NCBI GenBank assembly: GCA_964532595.1
Contig: CAZHIQ010000002.1
Location: forward strand, 1-64,000
DNA length: 64,000 nucleotides
Reading direction: 5' to 3'
Source of the DNA: Chryseosolibacter sp964532595
GTDB lineage: Bacteria > Bacteroidota > Bacteroidia > Cytophagales > Cyclobacteriaceae
Shown here: positions 37,213 through 45,543 of the stretch, piece after piece
Position numbering within the stretch: the stretch's first letter is position 1
How the letters are laid out: each line of letters opens with the position of its first letter
Position numbers and translations under genes: made by a program
The notes under the pieces: model-generated
Databases searched by the model: none
What the model saw: the letters and a program-made list of their open reading frames with translations, nothing else
What the model was told of the DNA's origin: nothing

Positions 37213-37779
37213 ATGGTTGAAGTAAGAATTTTTCTGCTGGCGGTTTTCGCTTTAGTCTCTTCGGTGGTGGTAGCGCAAAAGCAGTATGTGCTCACCGGCG
37301 GGAGTAGTATTACGATAAGTGGGACTTCCACGATAAGCGACTGGAAAGTGCGGTCTCAGGCACCCGTAGGGAAACTGGTGCTCGAACAGTCGGGGAAAAT
37401 CTCCACCGTTGAAGTCGTTCTTCCTGTTGAAAGTATTAAGAGTGAAAGAGGGGAGACGATGGACAACAAGATGTACGGTGCCTTGAAAAAAGAAGAACAC
37501 CCCCGGATCTTTTTTGTTTTGTCCAAGCCTGTGGAGCTCGGCAAGGCGGGGAGTACGGTGGCAAGTGGAGAAGTAACGATAGCCGGCGTCTCACGTCCGA
37601 TGTCTTTTGACGTTGAAGTTGATCACAAGAACGGGCAAGTATCCGTTGTGGGCAGGAAGTCGGTAAAGATGACTGCATTTGGAGTCGAGCCTCCAACGGC
37701 TATGTTCGGGCAAATCGTTGCGGGCGACGACATCGTTGTTGATCTCAACCTTATCTTTGCGATAGGGAACGAACAGTAA
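37213..37779 (+). CDS. YceI-family periplasmic lipocalin-like protein
   Basis: A 188-residue protein with a signal peptide (about 1-21, ending VVVAQ). The YceI pattern is present: SGTSTISDWKV, VVLPVESIKSERG, MDNKMYGALKKEEHPRIFF and VSVVGRKSVKMTAFGV. YceI proteins form a beta-barrel that binds polyisoprenoid-like amphiphiles. It is in the same transcript as the oxidoreductase before it (2-base gap); why it belongs to a sugar operon is unclear. Confidence 0.9.
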   Translation: MVEVRIFLLAVFALVSSVVVAQKQYVLTGGSSITISGTSTISDWKVRSQAPVGKLVLEQSGKISTVEVVLPVESIKSERGETMDNKMYGALKKEEHPRIFFVLSKPVELGKAGSTVASGEVTIAGVSRPMSFDVEVDHKNGQVSVVGRKSVKMTAFGVEPPTAMFGQIVAGDDIVVDLNLIFAIGNEQ

Positions 37780-37798
37780 ATCAGATAAATCAGGCGTT

Positions 37799-38707
37799 GT
37801 GAAAGAAACATTGGAAGCATCAGCAGTCAAACCAGGTACGAAGCGCGGATCTTCATGGCTTACGTATGCCCTGGTAACAACCTTGTTCTGGGGGGTATGG
37901 GGAGCGCTCATTGAGTTGCCCGAGAAAGCTGGATTTCCCGCTACACTGGGCTATTGTGTGTGGGCATTGACCATGATTATTCCTTCGTTTTTTTCACTGA
38001 AGAAAGACGGCTGGAAACTTGATACCAATCGTCGAGCCGTTGTGAGCGGATTGATTATTGGTTTTACCGGTGCGCTCGGTCAGGTAGTCTTGTTCCAGGC
38101 TCTTATCGTCGGCCCGGCGTATCTGGTTTTCCCGATCATTTCCCTTTCACCCCTGCTTACAATTTTGATGTCGTTCTTCCTGCTCAAGGAACGAACGTCA
38201 ATGCGGGCATGGATCGGCATCGTTTTGGCGTTGGTGGCCATCGTGCTATTGAGTTATCAACCGCCCGACAGTCAGGTGCACGGCGAGTCAGGCTGGATAT
38301 TACTGGCGCTCTTTGTTTTTGCCGCTTGGGGAGCCCAGGCGTATTTTATGAAGACTGCCAATACCCACATGTCGTCAGCCAGCATCTTTTTCTATATGAC
38401 CACAACGGGGATTGCTCTGATTCCGGTGGCGTTGCTAATGACCGATTTCCGCCAGGAGATAAACTGGGGCTTGACGGGACCCTATCTTGCGGCAGTTATC
38501 CAGGTGTTAAACGCTATCGGCGCGTTGTCGTTGGTCTTTGCTTTCCGTTATGGCAAAGCGATTATTGTGAGCCCGATGACGAACGCGGGTGCACCCCTAA
38601 TCACGATCGTATTATCGCTGATTATCTATGCTACCATCCCCCACGTTGTTATTATGTCAGGGATGGTGCTGGCACTTGTTGCAATTTTCTTAATGGCGGA
38701 GTCATAG
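37799..38707 (+). CDS. EamA/DMT-family transporter
   Basis: A 302-residue inner-membrane protein with about ten helices in two EamA halves. The start is GTG at 37799, as no ATG is nearby. Typical segments are TLFWGVWGALIELPEKAGFP at the start and LLKERTSMRAWIGIVLALVAIVLLS in the first half (conserved ERxSxxxWIGxxLxxxG). It is probably the sugar, sugar-amine or metabolite exporter/importer of the operon; direction is unknown. Confidence 0.88.
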   Translation: MKETLEASAVKPGTKRGSSWLTYALVTTLFWGVWGALIELPEKAGFPATLGYCVWALTMIIPSFFSLKKDGWKLDTNRRAVVSGLIIGFTGALGQVVLFQALIVGPAYLVFPIISLSPLLTILMSFFLLKERTSMRAWIGIVLALVAIVLLSYQPPDSQVHGESGWILLALFVFAAWGAQAYFMKTANTHMSSASIFFYMTTTGIALIPVALLMTDFRQEINWGLTGPYLAAVIQVLNAIGALSLVFAFRYGKAIIVSPMTNAGAPLITIVLSLIIYATIPHVVIMSGMVLALVAIFLMAES

Positions 38708-38794
38708 ACAAGGTCGGATGTCAAAATGTGCTCCGCATATTGATTAATTGGGTATATTTGAAAATGCCTCCTAAAGTACTGGCGTTATAAGAAC

Positions 38795-39583
38795 ATGATG
38801 AAACGCAAGGAAACTCAGTCGACCGTTGCAAGACGGATGCTGATCCTCAGTCAGCTTGAAAAAAATGGTCAGGTCAGTGTAAATGATCTCAGTGAGTCGC
38901 TCGGTGTAAGTTCCGTGACCATTCGTAACGACCTCGAGCAACTCGAGAAAAAGAACATGCTTCTCCGCGCTCGTGGAGGCGCTATGAAGATCACTCCCAA
39001 TCATGTCGGCCTCGATTTTCCGTTGTCGGATAAGCAGAAGAAGCACCTGCTCGAGAAGAAGGAGATTGGGCGGAAGGCTGTCGAACTGATCGAAGAAGGA
39101 AATACCATCATCCTGGATTCCGGCTCTACCACTTTTGAGATTGCAAAAAACCTCGGCAGGTTTGAGGAGCTTACGGTTATTACCAATGCGATCAATGTAG
39201 CTAACCTTCTGGCTGAGCACAAGAATATTAACGTGATCGTGCCCGGTGGATCGCTGCGGAAAAACTCGTTATCGCTCGTGGGGATATTAGCCGAAAAGGG
39301 CTTTAAGAATTACTTCTGCGATAAATTGTTTTTGGGAGTTGATGGCTTTGACACCAGCTACGGACTCTCCACCCCGAACGTCGAGGAGGCACATCTGAAC
39401 CAGATCATGATTGAAATGTCAAAGCGCGTGATCGTGGTGGCAGACTCAAGCAAGTTTAACCGACGCGGCTTTGCCTTCATTGCCCCTGTGAGCAAGATCC
39501 ATACGCTCATTACAGACAAAGGGATTCCCGCTGACGAGCGCTCGAAACTCGAGAGCATGGGCATCGAGGTCATTGTCGCGTAG
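38795..39583 (+). CDS. DeoR-family transcriptional regulator (amino-sugar operon)
   Basis: A 262-residue repressor-type protein. The N-terminal winged helix (QVSVNDLSESLGVSSVTIRNDL) is followed by a ribose-5-phosphate-isomerase-like sensor domain with ILDSGSTTFEIA, VPGGSLRKNSLSLVG and LGVDGFD. These proteins sense phosphosugars. It closes the agaS cluster, 87 bases after the transporter, and is likely its regulator. Start at 38795 or 38798 (tandem ATG). Confidence 0.9.
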   Translation: MMKRKETQSTVARRMLILSQLEKNGQVSVNDLSESLGVSSVTIRNDLEQLEKKNMLLRARGGAMKITPNHVGLDFPLSDKQKKHLLEKKEIGRKAVELIEEGNTIILDSGSTTFEIAKNLGRFEELTVITNAINVANLLAEHKNINVIVPGGSLRKNSLSLVGILAEKGFKNYFCDKLFLGVDGFDTSYGLSTPNVEEAHLNQIMIEMSKRVIVVADSSKFNRRGFAFIAPVSKIHTLITDKGIPADERSKLESMGIEVIVA

Positions 39584-39588
39584 TGGCG

Positions 39589-39612
39589 TTTGACTGGTCG
39601 TTGTCAGTCAAA
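39589..39612. terminator. Hairpin between convergent DeoR and purU genes
   Basis: TTTGACTG (39589-39596) and CAGTCAAA (39605-39612) form a perfect 8-bp stem with an 8-nt loop in the 20 bases between the two stop codons; the right arm overlaps the purU stop. There is no strong T-run, so bidirectional termination is a weak call. Confidence 0.35.
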
Positions 39613-40440
39613 TATGATGGTTTTGTTTCCGCTGACGAAGACACGGTCTTCGGCTACCAGCTTCAAGGCCTTAGCCAATACGATCTTTTCCACGTCCTTA
39701 CCCGCCTGAGCCATGTCACGGGCGCTGTGGGAGTGACTAACCGGAATCACGTTTTGTGCGATAATAGGGCCTTCATCCAGATCTTCATTGACGAAGTGCG
39801 CCGTGGCTCCGATGATTTTTACTCCCCGGGCGTAAGCTTTTTCGTACGGTCGCGCCCCGACGAAAGCGGGCAGAAAGGAGTGATGGATGTTGACAATCCG
39901 GTTTTCAAACTTTCTTATCAACGAAGGGGACAAAATGCGCATATACTTGGCCAATACCAGATAGTCGGGTGAGTACTGATCGATAATGGCGCCGATGCGT
40001 GCCTCGTGTTCCTCGCGACTACAGTTCTCATGGGATACATGGTGGTAGTCAATGTGGAACTTTTCCGTCAGCTCCCGAAGATGATCGTAGTTGCTGACCA
40101 CCGCACGAATTACAACGGGAAGTGATTGGGAATAGTGGCGTATGAGAAGATCGCCCAGGCAGTGACTCTCTCGCGTAGCCATAACGATGACGTCTTTCTT
40201 TTTTTGCTCAATCAGGCTGACAAAAGCCGTGGCAGGCAAAACTTCCCGTAGCGTACTGGTCAATCCGTTGACTGAGATGTCGCCTGCAAACTCCGTTCGC
40301 ATAAAAAAGCGGTCGGTCTCCTTTTCGACGAATTCACCATTGCTGATAATATTCAGATTGTGGTCGTAAAGAATTCCGGTGACATTATGAATCAACCCTT
40401 TTTGGTCGGGGCAGGCAATCAGAAGTACGTATGTGTTCAT
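39604..40440 (-). CDS. purU: Formyltetrahydrofolate deformylase PurU
   Basis: A 278-residue enzyme that hydrolyses 10-formyltetrahydrofolate to formate and tetrahydrofolate. It has an N-terminal ACT domain (LLIACPDQKGLIHNVTGILYDH is split here as LIACPDQKGLIHNVTG) and a formyl-transferase domain with the catalytic Asn-His-Asp set in NIHHSFLP and AHFVNEDLDEGPII. The ATG at 40440 is used because a consensus promoter lies at 40466-40496 and would give a leader of about 20 nt; four codons of extension are possible. Confidence 0.95.
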   Translation of the reverse strand: MNTYVLLIACPDQKGLIHNVTGILYDHNLNIISNGEFVEKETDRFFMRTEFAGDISVNGLTSTLREVLPATAFVSLIEQKKKDVIVMATRESHCLGDLLIRHYSQSLPVVIRAVVSNYDHLRELTEKFHIDYHHVSHENCSREEHEARIGAIIDQYSPDYLVLAKYMRILSPSLIRKFENRIVNIHHSFLPAFVGARPYEKAYARGVKIIGATAHFVNEDLDEGPIIAQNVIPVSHSHSARDMAQAGKDVEKIVLAKALKLVAEDRVFVSGNKTIIFD

Positions 40441-40465
40441 GGCGCGGGGCAAAAAAATACCGCGG

Positions 40466-40496
40466 CAAAATTAAAGGCTTTGGACGCGTCGCCAAA
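40466..40496 (-). promoter_or_regulatory. Consensus Bacteroidota promoter of purU
   Basis: Read on the minus strand, TTTG (complement of 40493-40496), a 19-nt spacer and TAATTTTG (complement of 40466-40473) exactly match the Bacteroidota primary-sigma pattern TTTG-N19-TAnnTTTG. The ATG is 26 bases after the -7 element. Confidence 0.8.
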
Positions 40497-40507
40497 TCAG
40501 GCTGCGG

Positions 40508-40668
40508 ATAAAAGAAAAAAGAGGACCGGAATCCCGGCCCCCTTTCCTTACTCCCATTTACCCATTTACCTTATCCCTAAATCAGGATATTTCTTTTATG
40601 ACGTGTTTGTCCGCGTCCCGGACCCTGTCAAAGAGTGGTCGGCGCCGAGAGCAGACGCCTTAAATTCT
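40508..40668 (-). ncRNA. Candidate small structured RNA with own promoter and terminator
   Basis: Upstream of the purU promoter lies a separate unit on the minus strand. A promoter (GTTG, 19 nt, TATACTTG; 40674-40704) is followed after about 160 nt by a terminator hairpin (GGxCCGG/CCGGxCC at 40523-40540 with one mismatch and a 4-nt loop) and a U-rich tail (complement of 40508-40522). Inside, GACGC/GCGTC (40654-40658 with 40613-40617) and GACC/GGTC (40621-40624 with 40637-40640) can pair, and TCGGCGCCGA (40639-40648) is a perfect palindrome. No protein frame fits. No Rfam family is recognised; a 6S-like RNA is one possibility. Confidence 0.5.
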
Positions 40669-40673
40669 AAGGG

Positions 40674-40704
40674 CAAGTATACGAAAGAAATATGATTTCG
40701 CAAC
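40674..40704 (-). promoter_or_regulatory. Near-consensus promoter of the candidate small RNA
   Basis: On the minus strand GTTG (complement of 40701-40704), a 19-nt spacer and TATACTTG (complement of 40674-40681) each differ from TTTG and TAnnTTTG at one position. Predicted transcription starts near 40668. Confidence 0.5.
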
Positions 40705-40742
40705 CTTTATTTTGATGATCGGTAATCCGAGAATAACTATTG

Positions 40743-40772
40743 TTTGTAAATTTGTTTAAGAATAATACTTTC
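40743..40772 (+). promoter_or_regulatory. Possible promoter of the amidohydrolase gene
   Basis: TTTG (40743-40746), a 19-nt spacer and TACTTTC (40766-40772) partly match the Bacteroidota pattern, 15 bases before the ATG at 40787. The -7 element deviates at its 3' end. Confidence 0.3.
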
Positions 40773-40786
40773 AAAACGTTTTAGCT

Positions 40787-41890
40787 ATGATATTCCGGTT
40801 TGCCCTAATAATGCTGGGAGCGGTACTGCTGGCGGGTTGCAGAGGGGATAGTGAGGCGTGGTATTCCGTTAAGGATTTTGCCGATGTACCCAAGGCTGAC
40901 GTCCACGTTCACATCTTTACCGATAATCCTGCTTTTATGGAGCAGGCACGGCGGGACAATTTCCGCGTGCTCAACATGGCGGTAGACCTGAACAATAGCC
41001 TGGCCGAGGTGCGTAGCCAGTGGGCGTTTTTGAAGGTACAGCGGAGTCTGGCGCCCGATTTTGTGGAAAACATAACTGCCTTTTCCATGGAAGGTTTCGA
41101 GGACGAAGGTTGGCTGGATCAAAGCATTGGCTGGCTTGATTCATGTTTCGCGGAAGGAGCCCTCGGGATAAAGGTTTGGAAAAACATTGGGATGTCATAC
41201 CGGGATGGCGCCGGCAAGCTCGTCATGATTGACGATCCGCGTTTGGATCCGATCTTCGATCTGATGGAGGAGCGCGGTATTCCGGTTCTTGGTCATCTCG
41301 GTGAGCCCAAGAACTGTTGGCTTCCCCTCGAGGAAATGACGACCAACAATGATCGGACCTACTTTGCCCGCAATCCGCAGTATCACATGCATCTCCATCC
41401 TGAATTTCCATCCTATGAAGAACAGGTTGCTGCGCGCGACCGACGTCTGGAGGCACATCCGGATCTGTCGTTCCTGGCGGTGCATATGGCCAGCGTAGAG
41501 TGGGATGTCGATGAGCTGGCTGCGCGGCTGGATCGCTTTCCGAATATGACCATCGATCTTGCAGCGCGGATGGGACAAGTGTTTTACCAGACGCATCACG
41601 ATCGTGAAAAAGTACGCAACTTCTTTATCAAATATCAGGACCGGATTCTCTATGGTACCGATTTGTATGCAACGGGCGACGAAGACAGCGAAGTCCTTTG
41701 GAAGGAGATGCATGATACATGGATGAGAGACTGGAGATTCTTTGTAACGGATGACAGCCTTACGTCGTCGTTGGTTAATGAATCGTACAGAGGTCTAAAA
41801 TTACCGCGACAAGTTGTAGATAAAATTTACCTCCAGAATGCTCAGCGTTCGCTGAAGGCATTTTTGAGCAATGACGAGAGGACAAAATGA
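40787..41890 (+). CDS. Amidohydrolase_2-family lipoprotein
   Basis: A 367-residue lipoprotein (LLAGC, Cys18) with a metal-dependent TIM-barrel hydrolase domain. Metal-site residues are His40 and His42 in ADVHVHIF, histidines in GHLGEP and AVHMASVEWD, and Asp292 in LYGTDLYA; a lysine in GIKVWKN is also conserved. The family acts on amides, lactones or carboxylated rings; the true substrate is not evident. It is 67 bases before the large unknown secreted protein, probably in one transcript. Confidence 0.82.
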   Translation: MIFRFALIMLGAVLLAGCRGDSEAWYSVKDFADVPKADVHVHIFTDNPAFMEQARRDNFRVLNMAVDLNNSLAEVRSQWAFLKVQRSLAPDFVENITAFSMEGFEDEGWLDQSIGWLDSCFAEGALGIKVWKNIGMSYRDGAGKLVMIDDPRLDPIFDLMEERGIPVLGHLGEPKNCWLPLEEMTTNNDRTYFARNPQYHMHLHPEFPSYEEQVAARDRRLEAHPDLSFLAVHMASVEWDVDELAARLDRFPNMTIDLAARMGQVFYQTHHDREKVRNFFIKYQDRILYGTDLYATGDEDSEVLWKEMHDTWMRDWRFFVTDDSLTSSLVNESYRGLKLPRQVVDKIYLQNAQRSLKAFLSNDERTK

Positions 41891-41957
41891 ATCCTGTCGC
41901 TAACTGATGTGAATTGTTTTGATAAGAAATGATTACTAATACTTAGCCTATATACCA

Positions 41958-43892
41958 ATGAACTATCCCACGCTTGAAACACGCCGAAGGGCAAGAAGGC
42001 CATTTTTGAGACAGATCAATACGATTCTGCTTGCCGTAATGTTTATGTTGCCCCTGGTTAGCCATGGCAATGACAATCCACCCCAGAAAAAGCCCGAGGT
42101 GGTCTTTGCGATTCACAACGCTATTGTCGGTCTTGGTGAGTTTCAGGAACTGGTCAAGCATGCGGAGCGTCTGAAGCCTTACGGCCGGGTGCAGATAAAT
42201 GTCGGAACTCTGTCCGAGCCAAGTTCTTATGAGCTTCCGGACACCCGAAGTCCCTGGTATGACTATGCTAGTTACAATGCCACACCATATAAGTTCTTCC
42301 CTCACAAAGACATTGCGCCTTTCATTCCCGCCAGTCACGTAGAGAAGAATAGAAAACTCTTGCTGGCGAAAACCAAACTTTTGCGCTCACGCGGCCTTGA
42401 AGCTTCATTCTTTGGCTCGGAGCCGAACTTTCTTCCCCGTGCTTTTTTTGATGCACATCCCGACCTTTTGGGGCCGCGTGTAGATCACCCGCGGAGGAGC
42501 AATCATACGGCGTTCGCCCCGTGTGTTAACCATCCCGTTGTACGCGCCATGTATACCGATATGATGGCCGAGATGCTGAAGCAGGCCCCGGAAATCAAGA
42601 CATATTACTTCAAGACCAACGATGCGGGTACAGGAATATGCTGGGGGGATTGGCTTTATACCGGACCGAACGGGCCGGGACATTGCAAGCACCTCTCGAT
42701 GGGAGATCGTGTGTTTGACATTATGAGCGCTTTCCGCGAAGGAGCCCAAAAGGCTAAGACCGACCTCAACGTCTTTCTCGCTGAACATCAGGGAACATCC
42801 AACTTTTCTGAGAAGGAAAGAGCCGACATTCAGTTGCGTCTTCCGGAGAACTGCTTCTTCCAGTCGAGTGATCGCCATGTCATGGTCTACCCGTCGACGG
42901 CCATAGTCGAACACTATCCCGTACAAGGCATTGTTAATCCGTTCGATTTTCTCAATGGTCTTAAACCGCTGACGCGGAAGGGAGCGGATACCTACACGGT
43001 AATTGTTACCGCCAGGTCGTGGTATAGCCGAGGCAGCGACAATCCGGAAGGCATGAAGCTGGCGATCGACATGATCGAGACCTTCATGGAAGCCCTTACG
43101 CAGGGAAAATCAACGGAGACGGCGCAACTTGTTCGTACGCTGTCACAAAAATGGGGAGGGGCTTCTGCAGACGCCCTGTACGCGGCGTTTGAAGATCTTC
43201 ACAAGACCCTAAGTCAGTCGCGGCGGTCGGTTGGAAGTCTGCGTCCTATCAACTGGAACGTAGCCGCACGACATACAACGCGCCCCCTGGTGGTAGCGCC
43301 TAACCTTTTGTCTCCTGAAGAAGAAGCCTATTTCCTGCCGCATGTGTTCAACGTGTCAGAAGAAGAAGCCCGCATGGATTACATCGACGTTCAGGGAGGA
43401 CGCTGGTCGGCAAAGTCTGACAGCGCTAGAGTGTACGCTGATAAACTCAAAGTGGTAGCCTCCCGATTCGCGGCACTGGAAAAAAATCTTCCTGAAAAGT
43501 CATTGCGCAATGATTTACCGCTCGCTCTTCGGATTCGTGCAACGATGTTGAGAAGTGTCGGCAATTTTGCGGACGCACAGCAAATCCGCGACAAGAACAA
43601 AGAAGCGTTACTGGGTGAACCACGCCGTCCCTCGAAAGAACCTACATGGACAGGCGATGAAGATCTTCTGACCTTTAATTCAATTATGCGCGACGAGTTG
43701 GAAAATACCCAGGAACTTATCAATGCTCTGGAGGAAGGCGGAACGAGACTGGTTTGTGTATCGCCCACTCCTCAGACTGAGGATACCTTTACTCTCGGGC
43801 CGAACCTGGTTGAGCAACTTAAGATGAAGCGGAAAATCATGCTTGATCACTGGCGTGATATTGAATACTTCATGACCACTCCGTTCAAATAG
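41958..43892 (+). CDS. Large secreted protein of unrecognised family, possibly glycosidase-like
   Basis: A 644-residue protein. The N-terminus has a basic stretch, then a hydrophobic segment (about 23-37, ILLAVMFMLPLVSHG) likely acting as signal. The first 380 residues look like a TIM barrel: repeated strand-helix units, FGSEPNFLPRAFFDAHPDLLG, KTYYFKTNDAGTGICWGDW (with Asn-Asp next to a small loop), and an acidic NVFLAEHQGTSN. The remaining 260 residues are mainly helical with long charged helices. The pattern recalls retaining glycosidases that act on uronic or amino sugars, but I recognise no family. Neighbours are a lipoprotein amidohydrolase and a transglutaminase-like protein. Confidence 0.75.
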   Translation: MNYPTLETRRRARRPFLRQINTILLAVMFMLPLVSHGNDNPPQKKPEVVFAIHNAIVGLGEFQELVKHAERLKPYGRVQINVGTLSEPSSYELPDTRSPWYDYASYNATPYKFFPHKDIAPFIPASHVEKNRKLLLAKTKLLRSRGLEASFFGSEPNFLPRAFFDAHPDLLGPRVDHPRRSNHTAFAPCVNHPVVRAMYTDMMAEMLKQAPEIKTYYFKTNDAGTGICWGDWLYTGPNGPGHCKHLSMGDRVFDIMSAFREGAQKAKTDLNVFLAEHQGTSNFSEKERADIQLRLPENCFFQSSDRHVMVYPSTAIVEHYPVQGIVNPFDFLNGLKPLTRKGADTYTVIVTARSWYSRGSDNPEGMKLAIDMIETFMEALTQGKSTETAQLVRTLSQKWGGASADALYAAFEDLHKTLSQSRRSVGSLRPINWNVAARHTTRPLVVAPNLLSPEEEAYFLPHVFNVSEEEARMDYIDVQGGRWSAKSDSARVYADKLKVVASRFAALEKNLPEKSLRNDLPLALRIRATMLRSVGNFADAQQIRDKNKEALLGEPRRPSKEPTWTGDEDLLTFNSIMRDELENTQELINALEEGGTRLVCVSPTPQTEDTFTLGPNLVEQLKMKRKIMLDHWRDIEYFMTTPFK

Positions 43893-43933
43893 ATATACAT
43901 CGGGGTTTATATGATACCAAATAGCCTGAAAAT

Positions 43934-44770
43934 ATGAGAATACTAAAACTCACGTTGTTTGTGATCGGCGCATTTCTCTTGTCGCTGAACATCGTCGGAC
44001 TTTTCAAGACCATGCGAAATCCGGCAGTTCACGACGAGGAGATTACCCGACGCAATCGGATAAACGATATCTCGATACCCTACCCTGAAATAAAGAAACT
44101 CCTTGTTAAGCAGGAGGGGGAGTCGGATAAGGACTTCGCTATCCGCATCAACACGGTGGTCAAGGATGGATTTATCCATTACTGGAAGAAAGAAGGTATT
44201 GATAAATACTACCTTCGTGTACCACCGTGGGAGAATTACCTGTTGTGGATAGCTTCTTACGTTAATCCCAAACGTTATGAACGCTATGAGTTCACGGACT
44301 ACCGCAAGAACCTCGAGCGCGGAGCCGGATTGTGCTCAACTCACTCCACGATTGTGAAGGGGGTGCTCAATGATCATGGGATTGAAGCTGATCTCCTTGA
44401 TATCTGGGGACACGTTGTTGTTCGGGCTGAAGTAGACAAAGGGGAATGGTATATGCTTGACCCCGATTATGGCATCGTAGTTCCTCACGACACTGCGGCT
44501 ATTCATGCTGATCCGGAAATTGTCCGTCCCTACTACGCAGAACTTGCCAGTCAGTACTATGAGGACGCCATTGACCCGTATACGACTGATCACCTCGTCA
44601 AAATTTACGGACGTCATGGCAACAAGATATATCGTGTTTACAACCCTTGGGAGAAAGTCTTTTATCGCTTGATATGGATTATTCCCGTTGTTCTGATGGC
44701 TCCGTTCGGGATTGGCTACTTCCTGTCGCGGAGATCTAAGACAGAGCAAAAAGAACGAACTACAGTATAG
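43934..44770 (+). CDS. Transglutaminase-like membrane protein
   Basis: A 278-residue protein with an N-terminal transmembrane or signal-anchor helix (about 5-24), a transglutaminase/peptidase-like core and a C-terminal helix (about 246-266) with a charged tail. The Cys-His-Asp triad is visible: Cys134 in GAGLCSTHS, His160 in IWGHVVV and Asp176 in YMLDPDYG. Such domains are proteases, amidases or cross-linking enzymes; in bacteria they are often periplasmic. It is the last gene of the amidohydrolase cluster and ends at a strong terminator. Confidence 0.8.
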   Translation: MRILKLTLFVIGAFLLSLNIVGLFKTMRNPAVHDEEITRRNRINDISIPYPEIKKLLVKQEGESDKDFAIRINTVVKDGFIHYWKKEGIDKYYLRVPPWENYLLWIASYVNPKRYERYEFTDYRKNLERGAGLCSTHSTIVKGVLNDHGIEADLLDIWGHVVVRAEVDKGEWYMLDPDYGIVVPHDTAAIHADPEIVRPYYAELASQYYEDAIDPYTTDHLVKIYGRHGNKIYRVYNPWEKVFYRLIWIIPVVLMAPFGIGYFLSRRSKTEQKERTTV

Positions 44771-44790
44771 TTGATGATGCAAGAGGAAGA

Positions 44791-44817
44791 AGCCCCGGAG
44801 ATCCGGGGCTTTTTTTA
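44791..44817. terminator. Bidirectional intrinsic terminator between convergent genes
   Basis: A perfect 8-bp GC-rich stem (AGCCCCGG at 44791-44798, CCGGGGCT at 44803-44810) with a 4-nt loop is followed on the plus strand by seven T residues. On the minus strand the tail (TTCTTCCTC) is weaker. Confidence 0.85.
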
Positions 44818-45474
44818 ACTCTGGCGTATCAGTGCTCCCGTCTCCATGTACATTTTGAAGTTGCGGATGTCGTCGTGAATCATTCGCCGAAAAACGGGGG
44901 TTAACAGTCGGGCTGCCTTTTCTCCCACGATGCCCATGGGTGCCTGATAGGAAATGACGATTGTTACAAGTGTAGCCGTTTCCCCGTCGTCCTGAAAGGT
45001 GACTTTCCCGGCGTGGTCGACTGCAGACCCGGGCAACGAGCGCCAGCTAAGAATGGAACCTGGATCGTCCTTGACAATTTCACTTTTCCATGTCAACTTT
45101 CCTATCCCCTTCTCAGGGGCAGCTGTCCAGCGCGAGGTCTTTTCGTCAATGACCTCCACAGATTTGATGTGCTGCATGAACTCAGGAAGATTCTCCAGTC
45201 GACGCCAGAAGGCATACACCTGGTTGCGTGGCCGGTTAACGGACAAAGATGTTCGTATGTTTATGTTTTCCGGGCGCTGGTGCGCGGAAACCTTACCCAG
45301 GCGATCATATATAAGGCAATAGCCGGTTATGCCGCGTAGCAACAGGTAGGCGCCGGTTAGCGTTTGCAGAAAGTTTACCTTCCTGTTTGATACAATGTCA
45401 AAAAGGAGCCACGCTCCGCCTGTAGCGGAGATTATTCGTTCCGGGCCCTCTACGTTAGTCGTGAGTTGTGCCAT
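44815..45474 (-). CDS. SRPBCC-family protein with N-terminal membrane segment
   Basis: A 219-residue protein. The first about 65 residues hold two short hydrophobic segments like the DUF2892 membrane unit (IISATGGAWLLFDIV, TGAYLLLRGITGYCLIY); residues about 75-215 form an SRPBCC/START-like lipid-binding domain (TSLSVNRPRNQVYAFWRRLENLPEFMQHIKSVEV is split here as SVNRPRNQVYAFWRRLEN). Members with this layout are common stress-associated proteins of unknown ligand. It lies in a run of stress genes. Confidence 0.85.
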   Translation of the reverse strand: MAQLTTNVEGPERIISATGGAWLLFDIVSNRKVNFLQTLTGAYLLLRGITGYCLIYDRLGKVSAHQRPENINIRTSLSVNRPRNQVYAFWRRLENLPEFMQHIKSVEVIDEKTSRWTAAPEKGIGKLTWKSEIVKDDPGSILSWRSLPGSAVDHAGKVTFQDDGETATLVTIVISYQAPMGIVGEKAARLLTPVFRRMIHDDIRNFKMYMETGALIRQS

Positions 45475-45543
45475 GCCGTCGTTTTCGTTCGACTGTACGA
45501 TCCAAAATATACGTGCCAGCAGAAGGACGGCTATTAGCGGACG

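Noticed and set aside
40508..40668. ZTP (pfl) riboswitch upstream of purU
   Set aside because: The expected conserved segments of that riboswitch are not seen, and purU has its own complete promoter downstream of the RNA, so cis control of purU is unlikely.
40441..40695. Plus-strand open frame running through the purU upstream region
   Set aside because: It begins inside purU antisense and covers the purU promoter and the candidate small RNA; composition is not protein-like.
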